This document shows positions 42,481-55,117 of a stretch of DNA of 64,000 nucleotides, one piece after another. The first letter of the stretch is position 1. Each line of letters starts with the position of its first letter. A model generated the notes under the pieces. The model was not told where the DNA came from. It was given only the letters and a program-made list of their open reading frames with translations, and did no database searches. The DNA comes from Harmothoe impar (lineage: Eukaryota > Annelida > Polychaeta > Phyllodocida > Polynoidae): positions 17,518,618 through 17,582,617 of the forward strand of contig OX381714.1 of assembly GCA_947462335.1 (NCBI GenBank). The letters run 5' to 3'. Position numbers and translations under genes: made by a program.

Positions 42481-44780
42481 GGTCCCTAATTCACAATGGG
42501 GAGATTTTAGAATCATCACATTTAGGGTTATCATTTAGCATTTATATATAGGAAAACTATCATTGGAGGATATCAACATAAGAGACATGGACTTAGGTTC
42601 ATTTATCTTGAATATTTTATTCTAATTTTGCTTATAAAGGATTAGATGAACAATATAGCATTACCTACACAGATATCAGCATATTTTTGTCATCACAGAA
42701 ATAGCCTCAATCATATGATAAAAACACTATGGCAGCACTGAAAGGTGTTGTTTACTTTACATGACATACTAGGTAACTATTTTAATGTAACCATAAATAG
42801 GTAAGACTGCATATTATGTGTTTTTTTTCATTCGTAGCATAAACTTCATGAAATATTTCATTAAATTTTTTTTTTTTTAATAATTATTCTAAATATGCAA
42901 ATGAAGAAATTACAATATAAAGATGTTAAGATGAAAAGCTATGCAAGAGCTTTGATTCGGTTCTATTTTTAGATTTTTATCTCAAATATTAACTTGTATA
43001 CAGACTGATACCCTGCCTGCGGGAGAATATGAAAAAAGGGTGATGTCACCGTACATCTCATAGGATTCTGAAGCTAAGCTGGGCAACCCAGATGTCAAGC
43101 AAAGTGATTTGGGTACCTTAGACATATACAAATCCAAAAAACAAAGTCTGGTTTACTACACTTCATTGGTACCAAAAAAGTCCTCGGCTTAAGGTCTACT
43201 ATACAACATCTGGGATGCACTGTTCCTTTGTCCTCAAGTTTTGATTTGCAACAGTGTCTCTTTAGGTAAATCCAAAATGAAGTGTTTCCTCTGAAGGACA
43301 GTTCTTCTAGCCGACATGAGTTATTTTAAGTGCCCTTAACCTGTTAAGAGGCCAAATTTAAATTTCAAATTTTAAATCTAGACAAAGCATGTGAAGCAGG
43401 AAAACGCTTTCAAAGCAGAGCCGTTCAGGCAGTAGCAAATAGAAAATAGTAGAACATTTCACCAAGAACTACTGAAATTGAATACGGGTTTTTGTTAACA
43501 ATTAAGTTAATGAAAAAAAAATCGCTTAAAGTGTCATTATGTAAAGCTTCTTGGAGAGTAGGGTTTCACTCAAAATGCTGTTGGTTTTATCTGTCTGGTC
43601 CCTAGGGCTCATAACCAGGTAATGTGACAGGGTTAGGAAATAGGTGGTGGCCTGATAGCTTCTTAAATTCCTGATTCCATCTGAAAATCTGTTTTTTAAC
43701 AATTTCGGTGGGGAGGAAAATACTTTGGCCAAGAAGTCACTTTGAACTACTGGGGACACAATGAAATGAATCAAAACTATTTGAAAATATGCATGGTAGT
43801 TCCTTCAGTATTAATGCATTTTCAGATTCCAATAGACAGTAATACATTGATAAAGTGCCCATTAGTTATTTGCGTGCAGAGCGTTGATGTACCTTGACAA
43901 AACAACAAAAATCGAATCCAGACAATGTACCATTCTGAAATGGTTATTCATTTAAATCTTCAAGAACACAAAATAAAATATAACAATAATCTTTCTACTT
44001 GGCAGGATAAGAAGGAGGTAGGTTGGTGCACACATTTTATCCCAATGGAAAGAAGTTCATCATCCTTGTCCCTGATGGCACCGCCAATGTTTAACATCCC
44101 TTTTGCACCAGAAAACAAGTTGAAATATGGAAAGCTGCTTTATTATTTTTGGTAATGATTTAACAGTCTTTAAGACTGAGGATAGCTCTAACTAACCCTT
44201 TAAGAGCCACATCATTTATTAGTTCAAGTTCAAAACTCGTTATTGAGTACAATCATTAACATGTTATGCAATCTCAATACTGGGCTGACCAACTGATGCA
44301 TTAATGTGTAACAGGATAATAGTGTGTCATGATTATGGCATTAATTCATCTCACCATCCCTTTTGTGGGTGTATTGCTATAGATTCGTTTCTCACTAGTA
44401 AATTACTGGTAACAGTGCTGCATTCATGAATCGTGACAATGAATGATATTGTACCTTAAAGCACGATGCTGCTGTCCTTAAAGGCTGAAAGGTTGGTTGG
44501 GGTATGTACCAGCGACCTACTGCCTGTAGTTAGGTTGCTTGTACTGATGTGCCTGGTGACTAACACATTTACGTTGTCTTGATGGAGCACTGAGTCTGCC
44601 TCATCACCTGCTAATGCACCCATTACACACACTATACCATTTCGGTGAAATCAACATGGTTTACTTTAAAACGAAAAAATCACTCAAAATGGATCCTTTA
44701 GTATAACAGCCCACGGCAATCATTCAGGGGTTACCCTAGACAAGTGCAGAAAAAGCTAAGCTATTCAACAGTTGGCAGTG
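42480..44780. other. No gene recognised
   Basis: AT-rich, with a poly-T run near 42867. I see no exon or bounded repeat except the decayed CCCTTTAAGG-family member at 44196-44490. Confidence 0.4.
44196..44490. mobile_element. Decayed member of the TTAACCCTTTAAGG family
   Basis: It starts CTAACCCTTTAAGAGC and ends GTCCTTAAAGGC. The interior carries 'aatgcattaat'-like and 'gctgcattcatgaatc' motifs. Confidence 0.5.
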
Positions 44781-44784
44781 ACTA

Positions 44785-44878
44785 TTGACAGTTTGAACTG
44801 TCAATAAGAGAATATAATTCCCTTACTGACAGTTTGAACAGTCAATACTGAGAATATAATTCCCTTATCGACAGTTAA
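44785..44878. repeat. Two 41-bp tandem units with GACAGTTTGAACTGTC palindrome
   Basis: Each unit holds a near-perfect 16-bp palindrome and AGAATATAATTCCCTTA. A third unit is truncated. Confidence 0.75.
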
Positions 44879-45339
44879 TGACCCCTGGTATTGTTGAACA
44901 TGACCATTTATCATTTTGGTGGATTTTGGGTAACTGCTGGGCGATGGAAATTGGTATTTCTAAGGCTGTGTGGACCTCGAGAGGTGGGCGATAAAAAGTT
45001 CTGTCCCCCAGCGATGAGGGTTGGGCTACAACGTCCACATAGAATAGTGCTGTGTGGACCCCTCTCTATTCGAACTACAATTGAGTTATGTACTTTTGTA
45101 ATAATCATTATTTTATTACAGTCCCTGCATTTTGTACAAAATCTTACCCTTTTGCATTACATAGGCATGGAATAGTTCTCCTCCCCATTGTCCTAAGGTG
45201 TCACAGGAAAAAAATCTCTCCCACTGTGTTGTAGTTGTGTATAGTGCCAATGAAAAACAGTGCTACTGTGTATATAATCAAATTCCAAAGATGACTCTCT
45301 TGTGAACCTCCTGATGTCCTAAGATGCAATAGCCAGTTA

Positions 45340-45480
45340 ACAATCAAACATCGGCCAGTCAAACATTGGGCAGTCACACACTAGGCCTGATAGTCAACAA
45401 TCAAATATTGGGCTGTCACACACCAGGCAATCAGGTACAGGGCGGTCACACACCAGTGTGTAGTTAAGCATCAGGCCTGA
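45340..45480. repeat. Decayed units of the 42-bp minisatellite (copy 2)
   Basis: Two to three imperfect units corresponding to the array at 8560-8985. The array expanded in copy 1, or collapsed here, after duplication. Confidence 0.75.
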
Positions 45481-45490
45481 ACCTTAACAA

Positions 45491-46345
45491 TTAAGGTGGG
45501 TCGCTACACTTGGGTCAAAGTCACTGAAAGTTAACAGAATCTCATCAATTTTTTTTACAGGCAGTCTAAATTATATAAAATCGGAAAATGCAAAGAAAAA
45601 TAGGGGGATCCCGAACTACTTTTTGAAATATAGAATTTTGAAAAATTAAAGTATCTTAATTTTTTTCTGTAAATGAGAAAATATGTGAAAACTTCCATGA
45701 TTTTTTTTCATATCAACCATTATGCGCAGAAATGCAAAACATCACATGTGAAACACCTATATGTTCCTCTTTACTGCAAAAATTATTTTACAAATTTTTG
45801 CCATGGCATTCTGGGTAAAAATATAAGGTTTTGAGAAAGAGTACAAAGAAATCGTCATTATTTGTAGCCTTAGTGGCTAAAAATAGTATTCAGTATTAAC
45901 AGAATCTTTTTAAACTCTCTCAAAAAATAGTTCAGATCATTTGCTAACATATAAATGTAATTTTGATAGGGGTCCCGGGCATGTTTTTAGGGTTTTGAAC
46001 CTTTGAAAATGAAAAATAATGCCAGAAGATGACTAATTTAAATATAAATGGCATTGCATGATGGGTAAAATGGCAAAAATCAATGTATAAAATTGTCATG
46101 ATTTATACCCTTGAAGATTTTGAGCAATATCATAGCAATATCATATCTGCAATGTACTAGCTCATGTTTGAAAAAAAGAAATATTATCAGTTACCAATGT
46201 ATCACAAAATGCACAATTTTGCTTGAAATGATCTAAATTCTTAACACAGTGTAGGGGATGTATATATGTATCAGGCTATGCAATATCAGCTCATTCTGAT
46301 AGTTTTAAAAATTTGAAGAAATCAAAGGGTAGCGATCCACCTTAA
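45491..46345. mobile_element. 847-bp TTAA-flanked inverted-repeat element
   Basis: Ends GGTGGRTCGCTAC are inverted (45495 and 46341), with TTAA at both sides. There is no transposase. The interior has AT-rich sub-repeats with 'ggggtcccgg'-type motifs. Copy 1 lacks it at the matching place, so it inserted after duplication. An internally deleted relative is at 60636-60811 and a decayed one ends at about 54338. TTAA targets are used by piggyBac and Kolobok transposases. Confidence 0.8.
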
Positions 46346-46347
46346 GC

Positions 46348-46430
46348 ATCCCAGTTGGCACATAAATAAGTTCAATGTTGAACAAACTGGTTGATGAACA
46401 TTGATCAACCCGTTGTCAATTTGGTTCTTT
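46348..46430. mobile_element. Decayed relative of the ATCCCAGTGGGCACA MITE
   Basis: It begins CATCCCAGTTGGCACATA and contains 'ttgaacaaactggttgatgaacattgat', as in the 18.2-kb element. The right end is eroded. Confidence 0.4.
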
Positions 46431-46489
46431 ATGAGTGAAGTTGGGTAGTTTATCAACATACCTTGTAGTCAGCAAGTCAACTGTGGGTA

Positions 46490-46960
46490 GTCAAACATCA
46501 GGCCTGGAAGTCAGCAATCAAATATTGGGTGGCTCTGTATTGATTGATTTTTGGAGGTTGATTGATAGTGCCCCATGTTAAGTATGCTGACAAGTTGAGA
46601 TGATTCTTATCGACACAGCAGGTTTCCAGGCATAACTTATAGCGAATCAAGAACACTGAGAGATCTGGTATCTGTTCTGGGGTTAGCACCTTAGGTGTAG
46701 GGATACATTCCCAGGTGTGGTAATGTGATGGAGCAGCATCCAGCCCTCTGATAGGTTAATGCATATGAAGCTGTCACCCACTAATGGTAATGGATGGTGG
46801 CTGCATCCTATAGCCGTTTGTCTTTATACCGATATGTCTGCACAGACCTTGAACCTACACAGTTGTACAGAAACAAACAAACTTTGTCTATGAATGGGGC
46901 ATGGGGAAATAACCAAGATTGCTTCAACTTTGCAGGTTTTACCATAAACTCAATAGTTAA
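46490..46960. repeat. Conserved block (partner of 9.1-9.73 kb)
   Basis: The shared segments include 'ccccatgttaagtatgctgac', 'gtgatggagc', 'gtaatggatggtggctgca' and 'ccgtttgtctttatacc'. Neither copy is open throughout. Confidence 0.55.
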
Positions 46961-47127
46961 AATATTATAAAGTGCAAGCTCATTATGAGGAAGGCCTTGG
47001 GGAAAATAAAAATATGGTCCTTATAAGCAAAGCTACCTACAACCTATACAAAATATAGAGATAATATAAATTTTTAGTATAGGTTTTCATATGCAATAAA
47101 GATTGGTATTAGATGTTAAATATTTAA

Positions 47128-47287
47128 CTCTTCAACTCAAGGACAGTATATAATTATGTCTTCAATATGGTATGCTGTTTTGTTGCCATGATGCATGGAG
47201 GCAACACTGGCAAGGCGCCCAGCCGTACTGCATTGGTATAACTTGTGTAAAATCTTCCTTTACGTTACTGTGTTGTCCTTAAGGGCT
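47128..47287. mobile_element. Decayed member of the TTAACCCTTTAAGG family
   Basis: A CAAGGACAGTATATAAT-like left end and GTCCTTAAGGGC right end enclose 'gatgcatggaggcaacactggc'. Confidence 0.45.
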
Positions 47288-48250
47288 ACCAGGGCTAGAA
47301 GCAATTGGGTTCTATCATGAAGCTAACTTGTCTCCTTGCATCCAATATCCAGCACAGAAGAAAAAATAGAAAAGCTACATCTGGGGCCTTGGTTAATGAG
47401 ATAATTAGGATGATGGAAAGGCAGTTTTGATTGTGGCAGTGTCTATGTGGTGAGTTACCCTATAATTGGTGTTCCAACTGTCTGGATTGCCTTATAAGGC
47501 GTATTACACATCACTGTGATTAACCACTTTCTGGCTTTATGGACCATGTCATCCTACAAGTTTGAACTTTTGAAATGGTTAGTCCTACTCTTCATACCTT
47601 AATTTGAAGGTATCAATCGTTTCTTTGGGGGAGCAAATCTTTCTACCAAGGGGGGGGGGTGATGGTGTCCATATCCCCCTTGACAATCCCTCCCCCTACC
47701 TGTCCCCTTGCATGTCCCCTGCCAATATCCCCTTACTCACCCCACCCCCTGATCACATCTTTCCCTGCCTGCTCATCCCTCCTTCTATTATATTCCCCTT
47801 CCTCATCTCTCCACCTGCATGTTGCTCCACTTACATATTCCTCTGCCCGTGTCGCACCCTGCCTATCCCTCTTCCTTCCTATCTCTCCTCCTATTCTGCA
47901 TGTCTCTGCTCGTAGCTTTCCTCCCCTACTTATTCCCTCTTGCTGCCCATATCTTTCCCTGCCAACATTTACATTCCCCCCCGCCAAGCCTCCCCTTCCC
48001 TCCATATCTACTTTTATCTTATTGAGCTTACCCCTCCCCTTCCCTTTCCTACTATCTGCTACTACTAACCCCTTACCCAGGATATCTCTCTGTGCACACC
48101 TCTTCTGCATATTCCTCCCTCTTTGTAGAACCCCTATGCAACAGGGTCATATTCCATTATAAAGGCCGTAAAATAGTGTGGAGCGCTATTTCAGCGAGGA
48201 TGTAAAATATGGTGTCAAATAAATAGGCTCCTATATTCATTATGAAACAG
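47280..48250. repeat. Conserved block with 450-bp homopyrimidine tract (copy 2)
   Basis: It aligns with 11.9-12.6 kb and then 13.96-14.03 kb. The C/T-rich strand runs from about 47680 to 48130, about twice the copy-1 length. Open frames here (up to 167 codons) are compositional. Confidence 0.6.
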
Positions 48251-48259
48251 TGTTGAATA

Positions 48260-49230
48260 TCCTAGTTCTATATTTCCATCAGTCATAAATGGGACATCTT
48301 TAACTACCCTTACCCACAGGGACTTCTGCAGTCTATACTTGTAAGGAGATGTCTATCTTCACACTAGATGCAAAAACACAGAATTCAATTCCATAACATT
48401 TATTCTCAAGTCACAAGAAATACAACATACATTCATGAAACACAGGAATATCATCTTTACACACTGTGTGTTGCACAACCTCAGGATAAGCTTTTAACTT
48501 CTACATTTACATCATGCGTTTTTAATCATAAACCTTTAGTAAACCTTGGTTTTACCTCACATAACAAGCACTATTAATTTAATGACTGTCTCACCCTTTT
48601 ATTAATCCATTACAAACAAGATTCTAACTATGGATTGATGATTGGATTACATTCTATGCAAGACATTACACGCCTGTGTCATCACCAATTCTTAACATTT
48701 AGACACTATTTCTTGGATTATATTTCACTATGTCCCCTGGACAAGTGATTATACATGAATAACAGCTTTATGAGGTTTAAAGGTCAGAGGGGCCAGCTGT
48801 ATCTACCCCTCTTGAGGTTTCATTTCATTCGTCCTCATTGCAGAGGAACTAACCATTGGTAAATTGATACATCAATACTTCTGTTGTATTAACCTTGTGT
48901 GACCAGCATGAATACACTGCAGCAAGATAGATCCTGGTGTTGTTTCTATACAGCAGGCATTCTTCCTTATCCAGTACTCCCAAAACATGTGGCATTCTAT
49001 GCTGCGCATCGAGCCTTATCTATTACATCCTGCTCATCTAAAGTCAAAAGCTGCCAGATTACTTTTACCAAGACTTAATATGTCCTGTGCAGTTAATGTA
49101 CACGGTATGACAGGGAGACAAGATACACGTTTGTCACTTCATATCATGGTTAGAGAATTAATCCATCACCAGGTCTAACTCACACACAGTGAGGTCCCCT
49201 TCCATTTACCAGAGGTATTGTATTATGTAG
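48260..49230. other. No gene recognised
   Basis: Nothing beyond short uninformative frames. Confidence 0.4.
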
Positions 49231-49288
49231 AGTGTGTGTGTGTGTGTGTGTGGGGGGGGGGGGGGGGCTCTAAAGGGGGGGGGGGGTG
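49231..49288 (+). repeat. (GT)n followed by long G-runs
   Basis: A short GT repeat passes into a G-run of about 16 and, after CTCTAAA, another of about 12. It could form G-quadruplexes. Run lengths are unreliable in many assemblies. Confidence 0.85.
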
Positions 49289-49441
49289 TAACTACTGCAA
49301 AATAAAGTAAAATTCTTATTTCAATACGTTGAGCACCGTAGAGAAATTAGACCAGTGCCCTACAGGATAATCAATATAGCAAAGTATTGTCTATTGTAGC
49401 ACCCGCGGTTCTAAGAACACTTTCTTACTCAGTACAAATAG

Positions 49442-49688
49442 ATAAGGCTGTATCTTACGAGATCGGGCCAATGTAAACTCTTTGACCAGGTGCCATCTTT
49501 GACCAGCTTGATAGGAAATGATTTATTAAGTGCAGATGAAATGGGCTATAAATTACTAATTTAAAGTGTTATAACATCCATTTGTATCTTCATCTGCCCT
49601 CGATAAACCTTTTTCTATCAAGCCAGTCAAAGATGGCACCCGGTCAAAGACGTTCACATTAGCCCGATCTTACGAGACACGGCCATAA
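49442..49688. mobile_element. 239-bp MITE with ATAA duplication
   Basis: Inverted ends of about 70 bp (GGCYGTRTCTYRYRAGATCG, then 'tctttgaccrggtgccatct') bound 49446-49684, with ATAA on each side. It shares the inner 'gtctttgaccgggtg' segment and the same target with the nested element at 20.6 kb. Confidence 0.8.
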
Positions 49689-49743
49689 TACGTGGAGAGA
49701 TAGTTAGAATGTCTACAGCTTTGGTTTGATATACCTGTTAAGA

Positions 49744-49895
49744 ATGGCATGATGCGTAAAGGTTACAATGTTCATTTGTCATAATGGTACAGTAATACAG
49801 TGCCAGGGAATATCCCCACCATCTCATTGGTGCATCATGGCAACCCTTGGCAACCAAGAAAATGGTACATTAGAGCACTGTCATTAAAGGGTTAA
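49744..49895. mobile_element. Member of the TTAACCCTTTAAGG family (reverse orientation)
   Basis: It ends CATTAAAGGGTTAAC. The body holds 'ggtgcatcatggca'. Confidence 0.5.
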
Positions 49896-49899
49896 CTCT

Positions 49900-52160
49900 T
49901 CATATAACTGAGAAAGTGATGTAGTTTGCAGTCATCGGTACCATTGTGTATTACATTAATTCAGTTACACATATTCATAGAATGATGATTGTTAGAATAT
50001 AGTACTTCAATAACCAATTGTTCGATCATACTGTGATTTCTTTGTATAGTGGTTTAACCACTACCGGACTACTGTACTGAGGGTTTTGGTGACAGTCAAA
50101 GCTGATCACGAGTCACAGATGAGTGTGGTCAGCCGTGACTAAGCCACTATCCACGGTACAAGGGTCTGGGAATTGTTCAACTAACTTATACCACACACTG
50201 TGGTTAGTGTTTTCTCACCTTTTGAAAGTCATATAGAGTTGGGCATATTTTTAATGTTCTCACAGTTAAGTGTGGTATGAACTCACATAAATTGACTAAA
50301 TAATATTATGTTCATAGTCATGTACACATATAAACATGTAGATCTAGACACATCCACAAGTAAGCCTATAGACAGTTAGTCCAAAAGTTATGTGGATGAC
50401 ACACTTGGCTTATAGTGGTCATGGATATATATATATATATTTACACAAAACGGTTTTTAATGAACACAGCTATTATGTTAAATCACATTATACATGATAA
50501 TACTGTACAAGGCTATCCTATATCACCATCTCTATGCTAGCTCCTACACAAGATGACCAAAACTCTTCTACCTCTACGTGAAATTACTCTCAGAGTTCTA
50601 CCCACCCTAAATAGGGCACCGCACTAGACTAGGAACAGTCTGAATAGCCACTCAAAATAGATAACCTGTGTTAAATACATTCGGAATTTCTTTTGGGGCT
50701 CTAATTAATACCATATCTGTAATGGACATGAAGTTTTGAACATGTGTTTTTATGCCAGAGTAAACCATCACAATATCCTTGTTGTGAGACTTTCATAGTT
50801 TCTCCAGTTGAAATAAATCTGTAACTACTATTTCAGTTGTTTTTTTCAATGTTACTTTTACTATTATGGGTGGAGTAAAACCATTATCAAGGCTATGTGA
50901 GTAAAACCATTATCAAGGCTATGTCAATAGTGTAATAAACCTAAAGTATAGCTACTTTAGTTGTTTCAGTCAGCCTGGCATGGCTCCCTGCGTGGGGTGG
51001 GTCCCTACATCTCCCTGTCTCTGCGTGGCGTGAACGTGTGGGGACGGGCCCCTTTTTGCATCGTATCACACCAAGCGCTGTGCTGAGGCTACCACGTGTT
51101 TCTGGTAGCGCCCCTTTTAGGTCTCACTAAGCGGTTCTACAGTGGGAGGCAACTTGTGTGCCAAGATTCCACTTTTTATGTTCATCAGCACCAGATCATT
51201 TTACTAATTTCACATAACTTAGATAAGATAAAGGGAGTATACAGTATAACAGAACTGTTTTGTTCAGAAATAATAATACAAATAATGGTATTCTTGATTT
51301 AGAAAATAATAAAAAGACTTGATTAAACGTCTGAGGAAATCATAACTTCAAAATTTAATCTCTATGTCCATTTTACACTACTGTAACATGATTTGACACT
51401 TTATATCTAAGGCGGGAAACACAATTTCCTTTGTCATAAAAAATCCAAAAGATGTTCTGCAATAAAATGAAATATATCATTTTGAAATATAGATGTTGAT
51501 CTGTCTTCGATTGAACCATGTGTGAGGTTTGGAGACGCCAACACGTCAAACGCTTGAGACTACCGAGGGCGCGTTAATCGGCCATTAATCACAACATTGT
51601 TTGTTTTCTAGTGAGGCACACAATCATCATCTTCTTACTCTATAATATGTAGTATATGTGATGCTGGAACATAGTGGGCCATGTTTTCGGCGCACTTGGC
51701 ATTTATGTGTAGCCTCACAGTTTTACAGTCATTTATATCATCAATGATATTTTGTGATTATATATTCAAAGCATGTAATATGTAGCATGGCATACTTATA
51801 AGCAAGTATGTTGCCTAAATATATTCATATGTGTTCAATAATACTTTACCATTTTAATGATAAACATTCACATGAAATAACATGAAAGTATTCATTATTT
51901 GTGTGAATACGTAAAAATATGAAGCAGCATACCACTAGTACATTGAGACACTAATTACCCTACCATGAAATTGAAACCCCATGTTTCAAATGAAGACCAT
52001 TCCTATAATTACGTTAAGATTTTATAAAACAGTCCTCTTTTGCCAACAGTCCTAACCCACTCAAAGCATATTTCCATTTTTGATAATACATGTGACTTTG
52101 ACTTAAGATATTTACATAGTGTTCATGGCATGTCCAAATGTGTTATTTGTAATGTAGAAC
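49900..52160. other. No gene recognised
   Basis: It includes a GC-richer island at about 50955-51120 ('gcgtggcgtgaacgtg', 'ctaccacgtg') and a 28-bp tandem repeat near 50875-50930. Neither can be assigned to a gene. Confidence 0.35.
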
Positions 52161-52165
52161 ACACT

Positions 52166-52608
52166 TACTGTAAACATATTAATTTTCGCTCAGTACATAT
52201 TTCCGCGTTTTTCGCGCACATGCTTAAGTGCGCGAAATTATGATGTGCGCGAAAATTATGCCAAGAAAATTAGCCTTCCAATGATGTGTAGCACTATATA
52301 TTGTTATTTGTATTTATACTGCTAATGGGTGACTTAAAAAAAAGTGTGTCTTTTTTCTTCTTCTATGTATCGAATCCCTAGAAACCCATCCCTCCCTTGT
52401 GCATTACATTTACAGTTCGTATGATATATAGGGAGACACTCTTTGGTCTCTGATATCCTTAATAATTGTCCGATTTACAAACCGTAAAAATGGCATGTAG
52501 CTAAATATGTAATGCTTACAGGTGCGTGAAAATATCATTGCGCGAACATGTCTTTCTATGGTAGGTGCGCGAAAATTTAGCTGCGCGAAAATATATACGT
52601 TTACAGTA
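52166..52608. mobile_element. 439-bp TA-flanked MITE with CTGTAAAC...GCGAAAAT ends
   Basis: The ends CTGTAAACRTATWWATTTTC are inverted at 52168 and 52606, with TA on both sides. The interior repeats TGCGCGAAAAT in both orientations. Relatives are at 56012-56218 (complete) and 62130-62151 (one end only). Confidence 0.7.
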
Positions 52609-52609
52609 T

Positions 52610-53090
52610 TCTCTGAATAAAGTGTTAAAGCATAGCACACCGTATTATTTTTACATGACAGATGTAATCCTGAAACTGACGTCTACCTTGGCTTTTAACG
52701 CAACAACAGAGTAAGATGCCCTGACACACATCTTTCATATTTATCAACCTATTTGATAATCTACCTTTAAATTGATGAGTTCTCGTATACGATTTATTTG
52801 GCTTCGATGAAATAGAGTTTCACAGAAACTAAGCTGTTGCTTCCCAATTGAATGGTGCAAACTATCTATAAAGATGAGTTTAAAACTTAAAACTACATAA
52901 AATTATGGGTGATATCCCACCTGCCTGAATATGATAACATCCTCAAAGTATTAGCAGTTGTATGTCTGTAGTTATAGTGACCCCATGTTGATCACAAGCC
53001 CAGTGCTGTGCATACATTCAGGATTGAGTTCACAGACTATACACCTTACTGCAAATTGCTTCTCTAAAATTAGATCAATTTCAACCTGAG
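52610..53090. other. No gene recognised
   Basis: No recognisable content. Confidence 0.4.
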
Positions 53091-53094
53091 GTGA

Positions 53095-53660
53095 AACAGT
53101 TAATAGAGGAAACAGCCCAGCCATGCGACTCTGCACATGACCCCTAGGGTCCTAGACAAACAGGAAGAGACCATTCTCAATGGAGCAGCACTTCCGATGT
53201 CTTCTCATTAAGTCAGCTGGTGGCCATTTTGGATGTTATTTGGTCACCTGGGGCTGGTTTTGACTTCCGGCAGCTATGCACAGAGGTTTCCTTGGGGGAA
53301 AATGATGCATCCTCAGAAAAGTGAGGGTCACTGTCGCCAAAAGCACTCTCATCTGAAAGCCAGGCAGTGCCTGACTTTCAGGTGAGAGTGGTTTTGGCGT
53401 GCTTTCTGAGCCAGTGTATTGAGATAACAATTTCAATATTTCACAAGGGAGGTCAGAGACTCATATAATCCTGGTGTCTGACCAACATCTCCATACTGCT
53501 TATGTTTAAACATACACAGCATTACTGCATCATTACTATTTAACTCCACAGTGTGGACATGATGCATAAATGCAGCCTTGATGAGCTTCTCATGTTGTAG
53601 ATTCCTTTTGTGAAAACACAATGGATATGCAAAAAGGATGCATTAAGAAGTACAATGCCT
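53095..53660. repeat. Conserved block (partner of 14.34-14.83 kb)
   Basis: It has a private inverted repeat at about 53340-53400 ('cactctcatctgaaagccaggcag' against its complement) that copy 1 lacks. Confidence 0.55.
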
Positions 53661-53719
53661 CACCATGTGTGTTAACCTTTATAATTATGGTCAAGGTAGG
53701 ATGCTATTAGTTGTCTAGG

Positions 53720-54338
53720 ATATACAGTGGATTTCCCTTTATATAGAAGCAAGAGCAATCTGCAATGTTGTCAGGTTTTCACCATAAGACCATATAGCAT
53801 ACACTTTCGAAAGAAACTGAGAAAATAGGGGGGTCCTGGGCTATTTTCTGAGATATTTAAGCCTAAAAATAATGTCTCATGTGATGAATTATACAGTGTT
53901 TTGCCACAGATCTACATGAAATCGTATTAAAAAGTTGCTAAATTTCTATATAACTCTCTCAGAGCATAGGCTTTGATGTTTTCTATCTAGAGAATATATT
54001 TTCAACACATGGTCCCGCACATATTTCTAAGGTTTAGGCCCATCGAAATGAAAAAGTTGAAAAGAAATAGAAATAATTATATTGAGGGCTACCTATGTAT
54101 GACTTCCAATGAGGACAACCACCACTGTCTGCATAGCACAGTGGTAGAATGGATGCCTTCAAAGATTGATGGTTCTCGCCCCGGTCAGGAAAAATCCATA
54201 TACTATTTTATGACCATTTGATATTACTTAGGCTAATTTGAAACAAGGGTGCTCTGGTGTTCTATGGTCAAACTAGAGAATGTACCTGTGCAGAAAACGG
54301 CGCAGTAGACGAAAAGGGCATCATATTGACCCACCTTA
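53720..54338. mobile_element. Decayed TTAA-type element of the GGTGGRTCGCTAC family
   Basis: The right end reads GACCCACCTTAA at about 54327-54338. The interior 'gaaaataggggggtcctgggctattttctgagatat' resembles 45.6 kb. The left end is not preserved. Confidence 0.4.
54131..54192 (+). tRNA. tRNA-like relic (pol III box A and partial box B)
   Basis: TAGCACAGTGG matches the tRNA box A consensus (TRGCNNAGYNGG), and GGTTCTCGCCC about 35 bp later resembles box B (GGTTCGANTCC). The acceptor stem does not pair well and no anticodon loop can be drawn confidently, so a decayed tRNA or a tRNA-derived SINE head is likelier than a working tRNA. Confidence 0.3.
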
Positions 54339-54439
54339 AAGTGTTTTCTTTTAGGTAAATTGGTAGCATTCATTGTCACATATAGCAGCTACAGATCTAA
54401 AACACTCAGTCTCTCCATCTCTCTATTCACTCCTCTCAT

Positions 54440-54740
54440 GTATATATAGCTCAGCTTCCTGTTGACTCTGCTACCTTCTGTCTACCCAGGAGGACAAGCC
54501 TCTCCCCTTAAACCATCTTACTTAATTCAGAAACTGACACCTACATCTCTGCTTCCCCCATCTCTTTTTAACTGCCGATCTGAAGACTCCAACTGTCTCT
54601 ATGTTAGGGCTGTGGACAGGAAGGAAGTGATGGGGAGGTGTGTGTGGCGGAGGGAGAGAGGAGGGGTGCTTGAATGGAGTAGGAAGGGGCAGGTTTCCGC
54701 CAAAGCCCTCAGGTCGGTCAGTTTTCCAAAGACCTTTGTG
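54440..54740. repeat. Conserved block (partner of 16.2-16.5 kb)
   Basis: 'tagctcagctt(t/c)ctgtt', 'aggagg(g/a)c(g/a)agcc' and 'tggacaggaaggaagtgatggggag' type segments are shared. A minus-strand frame rich in Pro is compositional. Confidence 0.5.
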
Positions 54741-54943
54741 ATGTTTAGTGCCACAGGGCATTGCCCTTAGGGACAGTTGGGAGACAGCAAACGGAAATGG
54801 ACTTGGTTCCCGCTTACTATCACCCCACCAAGATGTGCATCATGAATATGCTCAAGGTCATTTCAATACAACATACCACACGTATAATATATAATCATGG
54901 TCAGTACAATGGGAGTTGTCTCCACCTTGACATAAATCAAGCA

Positions 54944-55117
54944 TACAGTGAAATGTCGTTATAAGGAGGACCGACATGAGGAAATGTCTTTTATAAGGAC
55001 ATTTTCATGGTCTTGATTTTCCATTATCCATATATTTCATATTGGTTCTAAGGAACTTTGCTTACAAGGAGCAAATCCGTTTGGTCCAAAAGTCCTCTGT
55101 ATAACGATATTTTGGTA
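54944..55117. mobile_element. 170-bp TA-flanked MITE related to the 9.78-kb element
   Basis: CAGTGAAATGTCGTTATAAG at 54946 and ATAACGATATTTTGG at 55115 are imperfect inverted ends flanked by TA. The aligned place in copy 1 (about 18389) lacks it. Confidence 0.6.

Noticed and set aside
43063..43090. 5S rRNA-like 'gaagctaagctgggcaaccc'
   Set aside because: Only about 20 bp resemble 5S. The rest of the gene or a SINE3 body is absent.
47604..48162. Pro/Ser/Leu-rich frames up to 167 codons
   Set aside because: They are due to a homopyrimidine tract. Frames are not shared with the paralogous tract at 12.3 kb.
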